10,065 nucleotides of DNA from the NCBI GenBank assembly GCA_003235605.1, contig QJVU01000463.1, forward strand, positions 1-10,065. Reading direction: 5' to 3'. The notes under the pieces were generated by a model. It ran no database searches, was not told the origin of the DNA, and saw only the letters and a list, made by a program, of their open reading frames with translations. This stretch comes from Planctomycetota bacterium (GTDB taxonomy: Bacteria > Planctomycetota > UBA1135 > UBA2386). Shown here piece after piece: positions 1-7,377 of the stretch. Within the stretch, counting starts at the first letter, position 1. Every line of letters starts with the position of its first letter. The translations under genes and the position numbers were made by a program.

Positions 1-302
1 TCTGCTTCCAGTACCCTCCCGCCGGTGGCGATGTCCGGCGCCGGTAGCTCGCCGTTCCCGGGAACGAGCAGCGACAACGCCCCCAAGGCACAGACGAGGG
101 CGGCCGCAGCGGCCCAAGGTATCTTCCTGCGTCGTCCGCCAAGCGCAGGAGCCAGTGACCGCAGACGATCCTGTAGCTCGGCAAACTCCTCCAGGAGAAC
201 GGGGTCCTGCTCCAGGGAGCTCCGGATCTCCGGGTCGTCGACGGGATCCCGACGGGCATCCAGATGCTCCTGCACCCGTTGCCAGAAGGATGGAATGTTC
301 AT
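1..302 (-). CDS. Single-pass membrane protein, probable anti-sigma factor (partial, C-terminus outside window)
   Basis: I read this gene directly from the minus strand; its first 100 residues lie in the window and the rest is cut off by the left edge. The ATG at 302 overlaps the sigma-factor stop as ATGA, so translation is likely coupled. A GGAG lies 11 nt upstream. Residues 1-55 are charged and predicted helical, with an LDARRDP stretch near residue 14. Residues 57-60 (RRRK) precede an Ala/Leu-rich membrane segment at about 61-80, which gives a cytoplasmic N-domain and an exported remainder. That topology, placed directly after an ECF sigma gene, is the classic anti-sigma arrangement. The zinc anti-sigma signature HxxxCxxC is absent: the visible part has one His (13) and one Cys (71, in the membrane segment). 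The anti-sigma role is inferred from position and topology, not from a recognised domain. Confidence 0.68.
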   Translation of the reverse strand, partial: MNIPSFWQRVQEHLDARRDPVDDPEIRSSLEQDPVLLEEFAELQDRLRSLAPALGGRRRKIPWAAAAALVCALGALSLLVPGNGELPAPDIATGGRVLEA

Positions 303-832
303 GGTCTGTCGGTCTCCGCCAGCTTTCGACGGGCGCGGTGCAGATGGGACTTCACCGTGTTCACGGGCATGGAGAGGCTGCTGGCGATCTCCGCCAGCGT
401 TTCGAGGCGATGGTGAAACCTCAGCACGATGTCCTGTTCGATGGGAGAGAGCCTCTTGAGGAGGTGGCCCACCAGATCCCTTGCTTCAACGGGCGAGGAG
501 GAGCTGGCGACCACCAGGTTGGCGTCTGCCAGGGGACGTGGCTCGCGTCGACGTCGGTCCCGCAGGTCCAGGTAGCAGTGGAATGCGGTCTTCATCATCC
601 AACCTGGAAGGGACCCTTCCCCGTCAAAGGCATGGCGATAGCGCAGGCTACGCTCCAGGGTCTCCTGCACCAGGTCCTCGGCGTCCTGGGCGCTGCCGGA
701 GAGCTTCCGCAGGAACGCACGCAACCGGGGCAGGTGGGCGAGCATCCGATTCTCCAGGGCATCGACCAAGTCGTCACGGGGGTCTTTTCCCCGGCCTACC
801 CGTGACAGCGGCGAGAGGTTGCAAGAGGCCAT
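299..832 (-). CDS. ECF-type RNA polymerase sigma factor
   Basis: This 177-residue protein has the two-domain layout and length of extracytoplasmic-function sigma factors, which direct RNA polymerase to alternative promoters. Sigma region 2 spans about residues 30-97, with the acidic AEDLVQETLERS helix (51-62) of region 2.2 and the GWMMKTAFHCYLDLRDRRRR helix (77-96). Region 4 spans about 118-172. It starts at LKRLSPIEQDIVLRFHH and contains the helix-turn-helix LAEIASSLSMPVNTVKSHL followed by HRARRKL. A GTG at 847 would add five residues, but I chose the ATG at 832. It overlaps the tag stop as TGATG, and a G-rich Shine-Dalgarno-like run (GGTGGGGGG) sits about 7 nt upstream. The gene overlaps its downstream neighbour by 4 bp. 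The subgroup and target promoters cannot be told from this window. Confidence 0.9.
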   Translation of the reverse strand: MASCNLSPLSRVGRGKDPRDDLVDALENRMLAHLPRLRAFLRKLSGSAQDAEDLVQETLERSLRYRHAFDGEGSLPGWMMKTAFHCYLDLRDRRRREPRPLADANLVVASSSSPVEARDLVGHLLKRLSPIEQDIVLRFHHRLETLAEIASSLSMPVNTVKSHLHRARRKLAETDRP

Positions 833-1389
833 CAGATTTCCCCCCACCTGAAGCAGTTCGTGAGGTGGTCGTTGACCATCCCGATGGCCTGCATCAAGGC
901 GTAGCAGGTGGTGCTGCCCACGAACCGAAACCCCCGCATCTTGAGGTCTCTGCCCATGGCATCGGACTCCCTGGTCCGGGCCGGGATGTCCGCGAGGCTC
1001 CGGAATCGATTCTGCAGGGGTTCGCCGCGTACGAACCTCCAGATGTAGTCATCGAACGAGCCGAATTCCTCCTGCACCTTCAGGAACGCCTTGGCATTCT
1101 GGACCACGCTCTCCACTTTCAGGCGGTTGCGCACGATGCCCGGGTCCTTCATGAGCCGTTCGCGCTTGCGCTTGTCGAAGCGAGCTACCCTCCTCGGGTC
1201 GAAGCGTGCAAAGGCCTGTCGGTAGTTCTCGCGCTTGCGCAGGATGGTGATCCAGCTGAGCCCGGCCTGGGCCCCTTCGAGCGTCAGCATCTCGAACAAC
1301 CTGCGGTCGTCGTGCAGGGGCACGCCCCACTCTTCGTCGTGATAGGTCACGTAGAGGGGATCCCGACCACACCATGAGCAGCGCTGCAC
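832..1389 (-). CDS. tag: DNA-3-methyladenine glycosylase I (Tag)
   Basis: Tag removes 3-methyladenine from alkylated DNA, the first step of base-excision repair. The 185-residue protein aligns with E. coli Tag from end to end, with matching residue numbers. The N-terminus has MQRCSWCGRDPLYVTYHDEEW, and the zinc-binding residues known in E. coli (Cys4, His17, His175, Cys179) are all present. Also present are Tyr13 and Trp21, and the LEGAQAGLSWITIL segment with Glu38 and Trp46 that forms the 3-methyladenine pocket. The RGFRFVGSTTCYALMQAIG stretch and VNDH near the C-terminus are typical of the family. Translation starts at a GTG with only a weak GGA about 10 nt upstream. The gene lies 20 bp after the M24B peptidase and overlaps the sigma-factor start by 1 bp, so it is probably the second gene of a four-gene transcript. 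Confidence 0.96.
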   Translation of the reverse strand: MQRCSWCGRDPLYVTYHDEEWGVPLHDDRRLFEMLTLEGAQAGLSWITILRKRENYRQAFARFDPRRVARFDKRKRERLMKDPGIVRNRLKVESVVQNAKAFLKVQEEFGSFDDYIWRFVRGEPLQNRFRSLADIPARTRESDAMGRDLKMRGFRFVGSTTCYALMQAIGMVNDHLTNCFRWGEI

Positions 1390-1409
1390 CGTCGTTGTCC
1401 GATTGCGGC

Positions 1410-2819
1410 TCAGTAGGCGCTGCCCACCAGCTCCGCGACCTCATTCCGCTCCTTTGGCGTGCTCTTCGTGAGCACGTCGGCTCCGCCCTTCGTGCACAAC
1501 ACGTCGTCTTCGATGCGGATACCGCCGAAGCCACGTCCCTTGTTCATCTTGAGGTAGGACTCGGCCCGCTCCCAGTTGACCTGGTCCCGGAACTGCGTCC
1601 GGAACTCCTCACCATGGAGGATTGCCGGCACGAAGTAGATCCCCGGTTCGATGGTGAAGCACATGCCGGGGGCGAGATCCATGTCCAGGCGCAGGTAGGC
1701 GGTGCCGAACTGCTTGCTGCGGGTGCGCCCCTTCGGATACGCGACAGCGTCGCCAAACGCCTCCATGTCGTGGACGTCCAAACCGATCAGGTGACCCACC
1801 CCGTGGGGAAAGAAAACCGCGTGGGCGCCGTCCTCCACGAGCTGAGCGGGATCCCCATCGAGGAGACCCATCCCCACCAGGCCCTCGGCCACCACCTGGC
1901 TGGCGCGCAAGTGGATGTTCCTGTAGCGGACCCCCGGCTGGACCATCTGGATGGCCGCCTTCTCCGCACGCAGGACGATGTCATAGATCTCCTTCGCCTC
2001 GGGAGTGAACTCCCCTTCGATCGGCCAGCAGCGGGTGATGTCCGAGCAGTAGCCGTTCCCGTTCTCGGCTCCTGCATCCAGCAGCAGGATGTCACCCTGT
2101 TGGAGGGTGTTGTCGTGGGCGTGGTTGTGGAGTACCTCGCCCCGCACGGTGAGGATGCTGTTGTAGGCGGGGACGCAACCGTGTTGCGCAAAGCACCCGT
2201 CGACGATACCGGCCAGCTCCTGCTCGCTGCCACCGGGCCTCGTATGGGCCATCGCGGCGACGTGGGCCTCGCGGCTGATCTCGGCGGTCTTCCGCATCTC
2301 GGCAATCTCCTCGTCGCCCTTGATCACCCGCATCTGCCCGATTGCCTGGATCAGCTCCGCGGATGCCACCTTGGCGGAGTCGTAGAAGTCCAGGTCCTGC
2401 CCGGTGACCTGGCGGGCCATTGCCGTTGCCTTCGGGTCGGCAACGGCGATGCTCTCCACCCCGCGGCCGCCGGCGATCTGCTTCAGGCTTTCGGCAAGCG
2501 TGGACACCCCGAGCACCGCGTCCACCCCATGTCGCTTCTGCATCTCGTCGAAACCCGGCACGGGTCCGAACCAGAGGGCGCCAGCAGCGCTCCGCTCGTT
2601 CAGGAACAGGGTCACCCTACCGTCCTGGGGATCGAAGAGCGCGGCGCTTCCCGGCTCCGGATGGCTGAAGAAGTAGAGGAAGTTGCTGTCTGGCCGGTAG
2701 GGATAGGGGTTGTCCGGGTAGTTGCGGGAGCGCTCGCCACCGGCCATCAGCAGAACTGGCCTCTGGATCCGCTCCATGAACCTGGAACGTCGGGCTCTGA
2801 GTGCGTCGAGGGTTGCCAT
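1410..2819 (-). CDS. M24B metallopeptidase, Xaa-Pro aminopeptidase/Xaa-Pro dipeptidase (prolidase) type
   Basis: This cytosolic dimetal peptidase cleaves peptide bonds preceding or involving proline. Residues 1-160 form the N-terminal aminopeptidase-P domain (RPDSNFLYFFSHPEPGSAAL at 42-61). Residues 170-460 form the pita-bread catalytic domain. All five expected metal ligands are visible: Asp248 (LLLDAG), Asp260 (CSDITR), His343 (HGVGHLIGLDVHD), Glu391 (TIEPGIYF) and Glu437 (GIRIEDDV). The His231/His233/His235 stretch matches the substrate-side histidines. The spacing between His343 and Glu391, the YLRLDMDLAPGM segment and the long insert before FGGIRIEDD resemble prolidase and E. coli PepQ more than PepP, so the aminopeptidase/dipeptidase choice is open. 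The ATG at 2819 has no evident Shine-Dalgarno and lies just after a short inverted repeat. It is the first gene of the left minus-strand operon. Confidence 0.93.
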   Translation of the reverse strand: MATLDALRARRSRFMERIQRPVLLMAGGERSRNYPDNPYPYRPDSNFLYFFSHPEPGSAALFDPQDGRVTLFLNERSAAGALWFGPVPGFDEMQKRHGVDAVLGVSTLAESLKQIAGGRGVESIAVADPKATAMARQVTGQDLDFYDSAKVASAELIQAIGQMRVIKGDEEIAEMRKTAEISREAHVAAMAHTRPGGSEQELAGIVDGCFAQHGCVPAYNSILTVRGEVLHNHAHDNTLQQGDILLLDAGAENGNGYCSDITRCWPIEGEFTPEAKEIYDIVLRAEKAAIQMVQPGVRYRNIHLRASQVVAEGLVGMGLLDGDPAQLVEDGAHAVFFPHGVGHLIGLDVHDMEAFGDAVAYPKGRTRSKQFGTAYLRLDMDLAPGMCFTIEPGIYFVPAILHGEEFRTQFRDQVNWERAESYLKMNKGRGFGGIRIEDDVLCTKGGADVLTKSTPKERNEVAELVGSAY

Positions 2820-3056
2820 GGCGGCAGGTTAAAGGATTGCCTGCCCCAGGCGAGGGCCTACAACTGCGCGGGTGCCCTGCCAGCGGGGGTCTCCGCGGCG
2901 AGTCCGCTGTGGATGACCGTCCGTGGCGTGGCTACTCAGTCCCCGCCGCCCGACCAGGAAGGGTGACTGTCAACCTGCGCCTCAGCCACGTATGAGGAGA
3001 ATGATCGAGAGGAGTTAGGGCGGCGTCCTGCCGTCCTTGCGCCTTCGGAGGTCGTC
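2820..3056. promoter_or_regulatory. Divergent intergenic region with candidate promoter for the 985-residue repeat protein
   Basis: These 237 bp separate two divergent genes and must hold the promoters of both. On the plus strand a weak sigma-70-like pair is visible: CTGTCA (2967-2972) and TATGAG (2991-2996), 18 bp apart, each matching 4 of 6 consensus bases. A purine-rich stretch follows (2994-3014). A clear Shine-Dalgarno GGAGG at 3047-3051 sits 5 nt before the ATG at 3057. I saw no convincing minus-strand promoter, no riboswitch-like fold and no terminator. Confidence 0.4.
2823..2845. repeat. Short inverted repeat in the leader of the M24B peptidase gene
   Basis: GGCAGG (2823-2828) and CCTGCC (2840-2845) form a perfect 6-bp inverted repeat around an 11-nt AT-richer loop. 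It lies 4-26 nt upstream of the peptidase ATG, where a ribosome binding site would be expected. In the minus-strand transcript it would fold into a hairpin next to the start codon. It could modulate translation, act as an operator, or be chance; six base pairs in GC-rich DNA is weak evidence. Confidence 0.3.
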
Positions 3057-6014
3057 ATGTCTGCACGCCCACAGCTTGTCCTCGTGCTCGTCCTTGTCGT
3101 GTTGGCGGTCCTTGTGGGGGTCTTCGTGTGGAGCGGTTTCGGCACAGGGGAAGGCCTTTCATCTGGAGATCCATCCGTCACGACACGGAGGGCCGGGAAT
3201 CTGGACCAGGAGGCCGGAGCATTGCAGGGAGGCACAGGCATCGAAAGGCGGCTGGTCGGAGAAAGCCGGCGGGAGAACGTGGAGGCGCAGCCGGGGACTG
3301 CGGCCGCGCCGCGGGTCGAGCTCTTTGGCCGCCTGGTGCGCTCCCAGGGGACGCCGGCGGCCGGTGTGACCCTGCGGCTCCTGCAGGCGGAGGAACAGCT
3401 CGTGCGCGCGGGCCGTGTTCCAGATCCTGGAGATGCCCCAGCCGTCCAGACCGACGCAGACGGTCGCTTTCGCCTCCTCGCGAAGTCAGGGACCATGGGC
3501 GCCTTGAGCCTTGACGGGTTCGAGACCGTGTTCCAGCGCGGCAACGGACGGAGCATGGTGGTCCAGATCGGCAAGGAGTCCCGGGACCTGGGAGACTTGG
3601 TGATCCTGGCCGCAGCGCGGGTGTCCGGACAGGTGGTGGATGCGGGCGGCCGACCCGTGGCCGGAGTATCGGTAACCGCCAGCGAGGGCGACAGCCTCTG
3701 GAATCTGGTCCTGGGGGAGGGCAACCGGACCGGCAAGGACGGCCGCTTCGAGCTCAGGGGACTGCGCCCGGGGAAGCAGAGGCTGCTGGCCCGCTCGCCA
3801 GAGCACCTTCCCGCCGAGCAGGAGGTGGAGCTCGTGGAGGGCCAGCACCGCGAGGGCATCCTCATCCGGGTCGAGCCTGGTGGCTTCATTCTGGGGACCG
3901 TGGTGGACGACCTGGGGCAACCGATCGCCGGCGCCGAGGTCGCCGCCTCCCGCACCCAAGAGGTGGATACCCAGATCAAGGTCACCACGTTCTCTCCTGG
4001 AGAGTCCACACACACCGACGGATCTGGCCGGTTTCGCCTGGCCAACCTCAACACCAAGACGGCGCAGCTTCGCGTCAGCCATCGCGGCTTCGATACCCAG
4101 ATGGTGAGGGACGTCGTCGTGGGCATCACGGACCTGGTGGTGGAGCTGAAGCGCCTGGGTGCCATCGAAGGCGTGCTGGTGGATGAGGACAACCAACCGG
4201 TCCAGGGCAGCACGGTCTCCGCTTCCCGCAGCGGTGGCACACTCCTGGCTGGTGACATGATCCCGGGCTTCGGGAGCAGCGGGACGGTCACCAATGCCGC
4301 CGGAGGATTCCGTCTCGAGAACGTGCAGCCGGGAAACGTCCTGGTCACAGCCCGCAGCGAGATGCACCTACCGGCTCGGCAGCGGGTCCAGGTGCACCCT
4401 GGGGAGACCACCAGGGGCCTGCGCCTCGTGGCCACGCCGGGCACGATCCTCGTGGTGACGGTCCAAGACGCGGCAGGACAGCCCGTGCCTGATGCCGAGG
4501 TCACGGTGAAGGAGAAGGACCGCGATGGTGGGATCCGGATCCCCAGCGGGGGTGACAGGCGTGGTGTGCGGCGTCTGAAGATCCGTGCCGACGTGGATAT
4601 CCGGCGCGATCGCAACGGACCACCGGCGCTGCTTGGAGCGGGGAACACCCTGGGGGAAGGCAGGACCGATGCCAGTGGCAAGGTCACGATAGGTGGTCTG
4701 CCCGCCTGTGCAGTAGTCGTCAGTGCCAGGCATGACGAGCTGGCACTGGTCAATCGCCAGGAGCTGCTGCTTCCCGAAAGAGGCAAGGCAATCAGCCTCC
4801 TCCACATGCGCCGGGGCGGTTTCCTGTTGGTGAGCGCCGTGGACGCAACCGGCAAGCCGATGGCCAAGGCCAAGTTCACCGTGACCTCCGCCACCGTGGG
4901 CAACGACGGCGAGGATCGGGGTCAGGAGGAGACCTGCGACGGGGAGGGCAAGGCCAGGCTGGGACCGCTTTCTCCGGGGGACTACACCGCCGCCCTCCTG
5001 GGAGAGCAGCGCCCCCAGATCCGTGGTGGCATGAGCTTCACGTGGGCGGGCTCGGAGTCAATCCTGGAGGACTCCAGGGTCAGGGTGCAGATCCGTGAGG
5101 GAGATACCAACGAGGTCGTGTTGAGGAGGCCGGTCCTGACGACGGTGAAGGGCAGCGTCCGCGACCGCTCGGTCCCAGTGAAGGGGGCGCGGGTAGCCCT
5201 GCTCGAGGAGGGTGCGATCCGCCTGCCTTTCGGCAGCGGCCTGGAGGCCTACACCGACGAGGGGGGGCTCTTTGAGATCAGTGGCGTGCCGTCGGGCAAG
5301 TACACGTTGAGCTGGGGCCGACGCTCCGCGGTCGTGCCCAGCGAGGACGAGATCCAGCTGCAGAAGGACCAGCTCGAGCTGGTGCGGCACCTCGTGATCC
5401 CGGGCGCGGTGGTGCGGCTCAAGACCTGGGGCGGGGAGGCCGCAGTGGAGGATGCCGAGGTCACCCTCTCTCGCATGACAGCGGGAGCGGGCGGCCAGGG
5501 GCCAGAACGACGGCAAGCCATGTTCCGGATGATCAGCATCACCAACCAGGGCTCAGGTCCCCAGCGCGTGGACATGTCCGCTGGCGCGCGTTCGGCACAC
5601 ACCGATGAGGAGGGGCAGGTGGTGATCAAGGATGTCCCGCCTGGCAGGTACGCGCTCAGCATCAGACACCGGCAGTTCGCCACCCACCGGGAGGAGATCG
5701 ACATTCCCCCGGATACGACCCTGGACCTCGGTACCCGGAAGCTGACGTCCGGTGGCTCGGTAAGCGGGAGCATCTTGTTCGAGGAGTCGAATCAGGTGCA
5801 GATGGCGCTCGTTCAGATCACCACCTGGGATGGCAAGAACACAGAGCGGACGGTGGCCACCGAGGGGCGATTCCACTTCAGTGGGCTGGCCACGGGGAAG
5901 TACAAGGTACGGGCCCGCAGGATTGGCGGGAATGCCGGTGCCCCGTGGGGTCCCGAGGAGACTGTCGAGGTGGAACCCGACCGCACTGCGCGCACGAAGC
6001 TCAAGTTGCCGTAG
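3057..6014 (+). CDS. Large membrane-anchored protein with about nine tandem carboxypeptidase-regulatory-like (beta-sandwich) repeats
   Basis: The 985-residue protein starts at an ATG with a strong GGAGG 5 nt upstream. Residues 6-26 are a Leu/Val-rich membrane segment after a short positively charged N-terminus. There is no lipobox, so it is an uncleaved anchor or a signal peptide. A polar linker (27-86) leads into about nine repeats starting near 88, 187, 275, 368, 462, 587, 695, 783 and 898. Each has a GxVxDxxGxPVxGAxV-like entry (QVVDAGGRPVAGVSV at 192-206; TVVDDLGQPIAGAEV at 281-295). Each then has a T-D-x-x-G-x-F turn (132, 225, 320, 412, 537, 627, 733, 849, 934) and usually a LxPGxY strand. 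This is the carboxypeptidase-regulatory-like fold, usually a surface scaffold. No peptidase, TonB-receptor or sorting domain is visible, so it is probably structural or adhesive. It ends 20 bp from the convergent nucleotidyltransferase gene. Confidence 0.88.
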   Translation: MSARPQLVLVLVLVVLAVLVGVFVWSGFGTGEGLSSGDPSVTTRRAGNLDQEAGALQGGTGIERRLVGESRRENVEAQPGTAAAPRVELFGRLVRSQGTPAAGVTLRLLQAEEQLVRAGRVPDPGDAPAVQTDADGRFRLLAKSGTMGALSLDGFETVFQRGNGRSMVVQIGKESRDLGDLVILAAARVSGQVVDAGGRPVAGVSVTASEGDSLWNLVLGEGNRTGKDGRFELRGLRPGKQRLLARSPEHLPAEQEVELVEGQHREGILIRVEPGGFILGTVVDDLGQPIAGAEVAASRTQEVDTQIKVTTFSPGESTHTDGSGRFRLANLNTKTAQLRVSHRGFDTQMVRDVVVGITDLVVELKRLGAIEGVLVDEDNQPVQGSTVSASRSGGTLLAGDMIPGFGSSGTVTNAAGGFRLENVQPGNVLVTARSEMHLPARQRVQVHPGETTRGLRLVATPGTILVVTVQDAAGQPVPDAEVTVKEKDRDGGIRIPSGGDRRGVRRLKIRADVDIRRDRNGPPALLGAGNTLGEGRTDASGKVTIGGLPACAVVVSARHDELALVNRQELLLPERGKAISLLHMRRGGFLLVSAVDATGKPMAKAKFTVTSATVGNDGEDRGQEETCDGEGKARLGPLSPGDYTAALLGEQRPQIRGGMSFTWAGSESILEDSRVRVQIREGDTNEVVLRRPVLTTVKGSVRDRSVPVKGARVALLEEGAIRLPFGSGLEAYTDEGGLFEISGVPSGKYTLSWGRRSAVVPSEDEIQLQKDQLELVRHLVIPGAVVRLKTWGGEAAVEDAEVTLSRMTAGAGGQGPERRQAMFRMISITNQGSGPQRVDMSAGARSAHTDEEGQVVIKDVPPGRYALSIRHRQFATHREEIDIPPDTTLDLGTRKLTSGGSVSGSILFEESNQVQMALVQITTWDGKNTERTVATEGRFHFSGLATGKYKVRARRIGGNAGAPWGPEETVEVEPDRTARTKLKLP

Positions 6015-6034
6015 GTAGCTCAGTCAGACTTTCT

Positions 6035-7318
6035 TCATGATTGCACGCCCGGGTTCCAGCCACGCAGTGCCCGGGCAAACGCCTCGTGACGCTTGGCGTG
6101 GAACAGCTCTGTGTCGCCGCCGAACTCTCTGAAGAGGTTGCCGACGTCGACTTCCTGGCAGCGTTGACGCAGGTAGCTCAGGTCCCGTTCCACCTTGTGG
6201 GCGGTCTCCTCGCCGGCCTTGGACATGTCAAGGCGCCCGCCGACATCGGCGCCCAACGCCAGGGCAAACAGGTGCACAGGGAACTCCTTGTCCTTGAACC
6301 AGCGCTCGTAGAGCCTGGCGCGGGTGCCGGCCCGCAGGTTCTCCATCCCCCGGGCCTGGGTGTGGAGGGCGCAGACGGCTTCGGCCAGGCGGCGAGTGGA
6401 GGCGTCGGCGATGCCCGGCAGACGGCTGAAGAGCTCGCGGAGGTGTTTGAGGCCGTCGTTCTCGTGGCCATGGTGGGAGGGGTGGCTGTCCACGTCGGTG
6501 AAGCCCTTGCCCATGTCGTGGCAGAGGACGGCCACTGCTGCGGCGGCACGGTCGTCGTCTGGGAGATGGGTCGTGTGGGAGGTGATCCACTCCAAGGAGA
6601 GGATCAGATGGAGCGCCTGACTGACCTCCGGGTGGTGACGGACCGGTCCAGCGGCGCGGCCGTCGAACTGGCGCGCCAGTTCCGGGGCGATGTGTTCGAG
6701 GATGCCGGTCTCGAACAGCTCCATGAAGAAGCGGCCTGGAGAGGTGCACTCCAGGAGGGCCGCGCGGATCTCGGCTGCGATGGCCTCCTTGGGCACATCG
6801 TTCACGATGCCGGGATCCAGGGCGACCCTGCGGATCCTGGGATCGAGATCGAACCCCCACTGGTGGGCCCGGCGGTAATAGCGCAGCCACCGGACCGGAT
6901 GCTCGCGAATGCGCTGCTCGGGATCCCCGACCGGTACGATCCGTCTGCGCCGCCAGTCCTCCAGGCCGCCCAGAGGGTCGAGGATCTTGTCTTCGGCAAG
7001 CCACCAGGCCAGCGCACCCACCGTCATGTCCCGGCCGCGAAGATCAGCGGCTATGCGTTGCGCCATGGGGGTCGTACTGGACGTGGCAGGTCCGCGGAAG
7101 CTCGTGATCTCGATACGCTGGCCACTGAGTTTCAGCGCCAAGGTGCCCCGGGCCCGGTTGGCCTCGGTGGTGGGGTGCAAGACGCCTTTCTCTTCCAGCA
7201 AGGACGACCCTGCGCTCGGGTCCAGGGCCCAGGACAGGTCCAGGTCCTTTGCGTCGGGCCCTGCTATGCCGGCCCGGCGGCAAGCCCCTGCGAGCGCGAC
7301 GGAGCCGACGGCACACAC
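6035..7318 (-). CDS. CCA-adding enzyme/poly(A) polymerase family nucleotidyltransferase with HD domain (divergent motifs)
   Basis: The fold matches the class II tRNA nucleotidyltransferase/poly(A) polymerase family, which adds CCA or A residues to RNA 3' ends. With the GTG at 7318 it has 427 residues. The head has VGS (4-6) and the catalytic DLD (Asp25, Asp27). RDMTVGA follows at 96-102, then DPLGGLEDW (114-122), PVGDPEQRIREHPVRWLR (129-146) and a neck helix region ending GILEHIAPEL. The C-terminal half carries an HD phosphohydrolase-type domain with HHP (228-230), CHDMGKGF (His267, Asp268) and SHHGHE (281-286), as in E. coli CCA. Deviations from the family: GGxVRD is replaced by GSVALAG, RRDFTINA by GRDMTVGA, and EDxxR by EHPVR (His140). 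The reading frame is open upstream to 7567, but that part overlaps the preceding gene and has shadow-like composition. The 7318 GTG has GGAG 6 nt upstream and leaves a 59-bp gap. A GTG at 7462 is an alternative start. Confidence 0.85.
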   Translation of the reverse strand: MCAVGSVALAGACRRAGIAGPDAKDLDLSWALDPSAGSSLLEEKGVLHPTTEANRARGTLALKLSGQRIEITSFRGPATSSTTPMAQRIAADLRGRDMTVGALAWWLAEDKILDPLGGLEDWRRRRIVPVGDPEQRIREHPVRWLRYYRRAHQWGFDLDPRIRRVALDPGIVNDVPKEAIAAEIRAALLECTSPGRFFMELFETGILEHIAPELARQFDGRAAGPVRHHPEVSQALHLILSLEWITSHTTHLPDDDRAAAAVAVLCHDMGKGFTDVDSHPSHHGHENDGLKHLRELFSRLPGIADASTRRLAEAVCALHTQARGMENLRAGTRARLYERWFKDKEFPVHLFALALGADVGGRLDMSKAGEETAHKVERDLSYLRQRCQEVDVGNLFREFGGDTELFHAKRHEAFARALRGWNPGVQS

Positions 7319-7377
7319 CCCCAGCTCCGGCTCCAGCAGCCACGGGGCGTGTTCCTGCAGGAACGCTTGCGGAGCGG

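Noticed and set aside
1374..2966. Plus-strand open frame of 530 codons opposite the M24B peptidase
   Set aside because: It lies antisense to a gene with all catalytic residues, has no recognisable motif, and is His/Leu/Val-rich in the manner of GC-rich shadow frames.
2992..3018. Eight-codon frame MRRMIERS ahead of the repeat protein, considered as a leader peptide
   Set aside because: No ribosome binding site at a usable distance and no run of one regulatory codon; purine-rich chance sequence is more likely.
2936..4903. Minus-strand open frame of 655 codons opposite the repeat protein
   Set aside because: Ser/Arg/Pro-rich composition and low-complexity repeats mirror the tandem repeats on the other strand; no start signal or domain.
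6015..6034. Terminator between the convergent repeat-protein and nucleotidyltransferase genes
   Set aside because: The 20-bp gap contains no inverted repeat with a T-tract.
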